This document shows positions 62,595 to 64,000 of a stretch of 64,000 nt of DNA, piece after piece. The notes under the pieces were generated by a model. It searched no databases. It had not been told where the DNA came from and saw only the letters and a list, made by a program, of their open reading frames with translations. Numbering within the stretch: the stretch's first letter is position 1; every line of letters begins with the position of its first letter. Origin of the DNA: Rhizobiales bacterium UBA3584 (lineage in GTDB: Bacteria > Pseudomonadota > Alphaproteobacteria > Rhizobiales > Devosiaceae). The stretch spans positions 1-64,000 of the forward strand of contig DFMV01000063.1 in NCBI GenBank assembly GCA_002375765.1, read 5' to 3'. The translations under genes and the position numbers were made by a program.

Positions 62595-63908
62595 ATGTCG
62601 GTCTGGACAATCTTGCTGGTGATCGCGGTTCTTGCGGTCGCAATCGTTGGCGGCTTCTATGTGTGGTGGAATACGCGCGTCAAAACGTACACTCCCCAAT
62701 TCGGCACAAAGCCGTCCATTCCCTCTGCCCAGCCCCAGGGCGCTGTTCCCATGCTCAAGATGCCGACGGCGCGCGGCTGGGTTGGCGGCGCCAAACCAAG
62801 AACGGCGGCGGGCCTCAAGGTCGCCGTGTTCGCCGAGAAACTCAAGCACCCCCGCTGGGTCTATGCGCTGCCCAATGGCGATGTGCTGGTCGCTGAATCT
62901 GCAACCATTCCCCGTAAGGTCAGCGGCTTCATGGATTACGCCATGAACCGCACCATGAAACGGGCGGGGGCGACGTTTCCCAATGCCAATCAGATCACGC
63001 TGTTGCGTGACGCGGATGGCGACGGTGTGCCCGAAATCCGCGAAGTGTTCCTCAAGGGCCAGCACCAGCCTTTCGGCATGGCCCTGATCGGCTCGACTCT
63101 CTATGTGGGCAATTCCAACAGCGTTGTTGCTTTCCCCTATGAGGATGGCCAGACCAGCATCGAGGCTCAGGGCAAGACCATTTTCACAATGAAGGATGGC
63201 GGCCACTGGACCCGGAACCTTATCCCCAGCGCCGACGGAACCAAGCTCTATGTTGCGATCGGTTCACTGTCCAACATTGCTGAAGAAGGCTTTGAAGTCG
63301 AGGAGGGTCGGGCCTGCATTGTCGAGCTCGATCTGACGACAGGCCAGAATCGCGAGTTTGCCGGCGGCCTGCGCAACCCGGTCGGCATGGCCTGGGAACC
63401 GACGGACGGGAAATTGTGGACTGTCGTCAACGAGCGTGATGGTCTGGGCGACGAAACACCTCCTGACTATCTGACTTCTGTAAAAGATGGCGGCTTTTAC
63501 GGATGGCCCTATTCGTATTGGGGCGACACGGTCGACGACCGCGTGCAGCCGCAGCGGACCGATCTGGTCGCCAAGGCAACGGCGCCCGATTATGCACTTG
63601 GCGGGCATACGGCTTCGCTGGGGCTGTGCTGGCTGCCGGCCGGTACGCTCCCTGGTCTTCCTGAGGGCATGGTGATCGGTCAGCACGGCTCCTGGAACCG
63701 CTCGAAGCTTTCGGGCTACAAGGTTATTCTCGTGCCCTTTAAGGACGGAAAGCCGTCAGGCGAACCCATTGAAATCCTTGGCGGCTTCCTTTCCGAGGAT
63801 GAGAAATTCTCCAATGGCCGCCCGGTGGGCGTCGCTCTCGCCAAGGATGGTGCATTGCTGGTTGCCGACGACGTTGGTCACATCGTCTGGCGCGTAACCG
63901 CCGCTTAG
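62595..63908 (+). CDS. Sorbosone dehydrogenase/PQQ-type sugar dehydrogenase family protein
   Basis: 437 residues. An N-terminal membrane anchor (about 5-25) precedes a six-bladed beta-propeller with GSSH-family features: [42 protein letters not shown] and [39 protein letters not shown]. Homologues oxidise L-sorbosone or aldoses with PQQ in the periplasm. Whether PQQ is used here is not provable from sequence. Its 3' end overlaps the convergent MmcQ-like gene by a few bases. Confidence 0.88.
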   Translation: MSVWTILLVIAVLAVAIVGGFYVWWNTRVKTYTPQFGTKPSIPSAQPQGAVPMLKMPTARGWVGGAKPRTAAGLKVAVFAEKLKHPRWVYALPNGDVLVAESATIPRKVSGFMDYAMNRTMKRAGATFPNANQITLLRDADGDGVPEIREVFLKGQHQPFGMALIGSTLYVGNSNSVVAFPYEDGQTSIEAQGKTIFTMKDGGHWTRNLIPSADGTKLYVAIGSLSNIAEEGFEVEEGRACIVELDLTTGQNREFAGGLRNPVGMAWEPTDGKLWTVVNERDGLGDETPPDYLTSVKDGGFYGWPYSYWGDTVDDRVQPQRTDLVAKATAPDYALGGHTASLGLCWLPAGTLPGLPEGMVIGQHGSWNRSKLSGYKVILVPFKDGKPSGEPIEILGGFLSEDEKFSNGRPVGVALAKDGALLVADDVGHIVWRVTAA

Positions 63909-64000
63909 TCGGTGATCCCGATTTCCTGACGCGCCTTGCGCGTCAGGCCGGCGGCCACAAGCGCATAGGAGCGCTTCACATAGGCTTCGAGTTCGGACGC
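63905..64000 (-). CDS. MmcQ/YjbR-family protein, 3' end only
   Basis: The last 31 codons of a leftward gene enter from the right edge: SELEAYVKRSYALVAAGLTRKARQEIG, then stop. The 'YVxxSYxLVxAxLxxKxR' ending is characteristic of MmcQ/YjbR (DUF419) proteins. The rest lies outside the window. Confidence 0.65.
   Translation of the reverse strand, partial: ASELEAYVKRSYALVAAGLTRKARQEIGITD

Noticed and set aside
1..64000. CRISPR array, prophage or insertion sequence
   Set aside because: No regularly spaced direct repeats, transposase, integrase or phage structural genes were found.

Overview
The window is dense, high-GC chromosomal DNA of an alphaproteobacterium in the Hyphomicrobiales. A Devosiaceae relative such as Pelagibacterium or Devosia is my best guess. 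The reasons are a MucR/Ros-type zinc-finger regulator, a stand-alone DnaA domain IV protein, DUF1491, DUF2336, DUF6456 and DUF1499 genes, a TIGR03808-type Tat repeat protein, RibB with a degenerate GTP-cyclohydrolase II tail, and CtrA-like TTAA-N7-TTAA boxes. The taxonomic call is inference; no rRNA gene is present.

Layout. 1-12.8 kb is housekeeping: aroC-ribB, a leftward group (histone-deacetylase-like amidohydrolase, xseB, SCO protein, tlyA), a Sua5-type threonylcarbamoyl-AMP synthase, a DnaJ/CbpA-like cochaperone, pdxH, a DUF1499 protein, an MBL hydrolase, bioY, and a 54-residue membrane peptide coupled to a type II NADH dehydrogenase. 12.8-19.6 kb looks accessory: a decayed tannase/feruloyl esterase pseudogene, tRNA-Pro(CGG), tRNA-Gln(TTG), an AraC regulator divergent from a GH4 alpha-galactosidase (melA), a hairpin-rich 400-bp gap, a PcaD-like hydrolase, a small conserved-looking ORF and a PadR regulator. 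19.8-28.8 kb holds an SH3 protein, L-asparaginase II, a Tat-exported repeat protein, a HerA-like ATPase with a LOG-like partner, a receiver-domain protein, Fe/Mn superoxide dismutase, an S9 oligopeptidase and msrB. 29-35 kb is a complete seven-gene Mrp/Mnh Na+/H+ antiporter operon with mostly overlapping genes.

35-42 kb carries regulatory and cell-cycle-flavoured genes: MucR, DnaA-domain-IV protein, DUF6456, SufE, a DivJ-like membrane histidine kinase, a peptidoglycan-binding protein, DUF1491 and DUF2336. 42-50 kb is envelope: a small missed gene, a lipoprotein, a DUF1214/DUF1254 pair, a class A penicillin-binding protein, YcgN, and an alphaproteobacterial curli cluster (two curlin-repeat proteins, a CsgH-like chaperone, and a divergent coiled-coil membrane protein). 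50-64 kb holds TrkH, an ArsR regulator with two SRPBCC/AHSA1 proteins, an AAC(3)-type acetyltransferase, a MltB-family transglycosylase behind a perfect CtrA-type box, a GAF-GGDEF cyclase, a hemolysin III protein, an ABC exporter, an EamA transporter, and ilvD divergent from a sorbosone-dehydrogenase-like protein across a 23-bp palindromic operator. The right edge cuts a MmcQ/YjbR-like gene.

Themes. Salt and K+ handling (Mrp, TrkH) suits a halotolerant organism. Envelope remodelling genes (PBP1a, MltB, peptidoglycan-binding protein), cell-cycle genes and CtrA-like boxes cluster in 35-55 kb. The most interesting parts are the compact curli locus, the DnaA-domain-IV/DUF6456 overlapping pair behind a palindrome, the CtrA-like boxes, and several structured intergenic regions.
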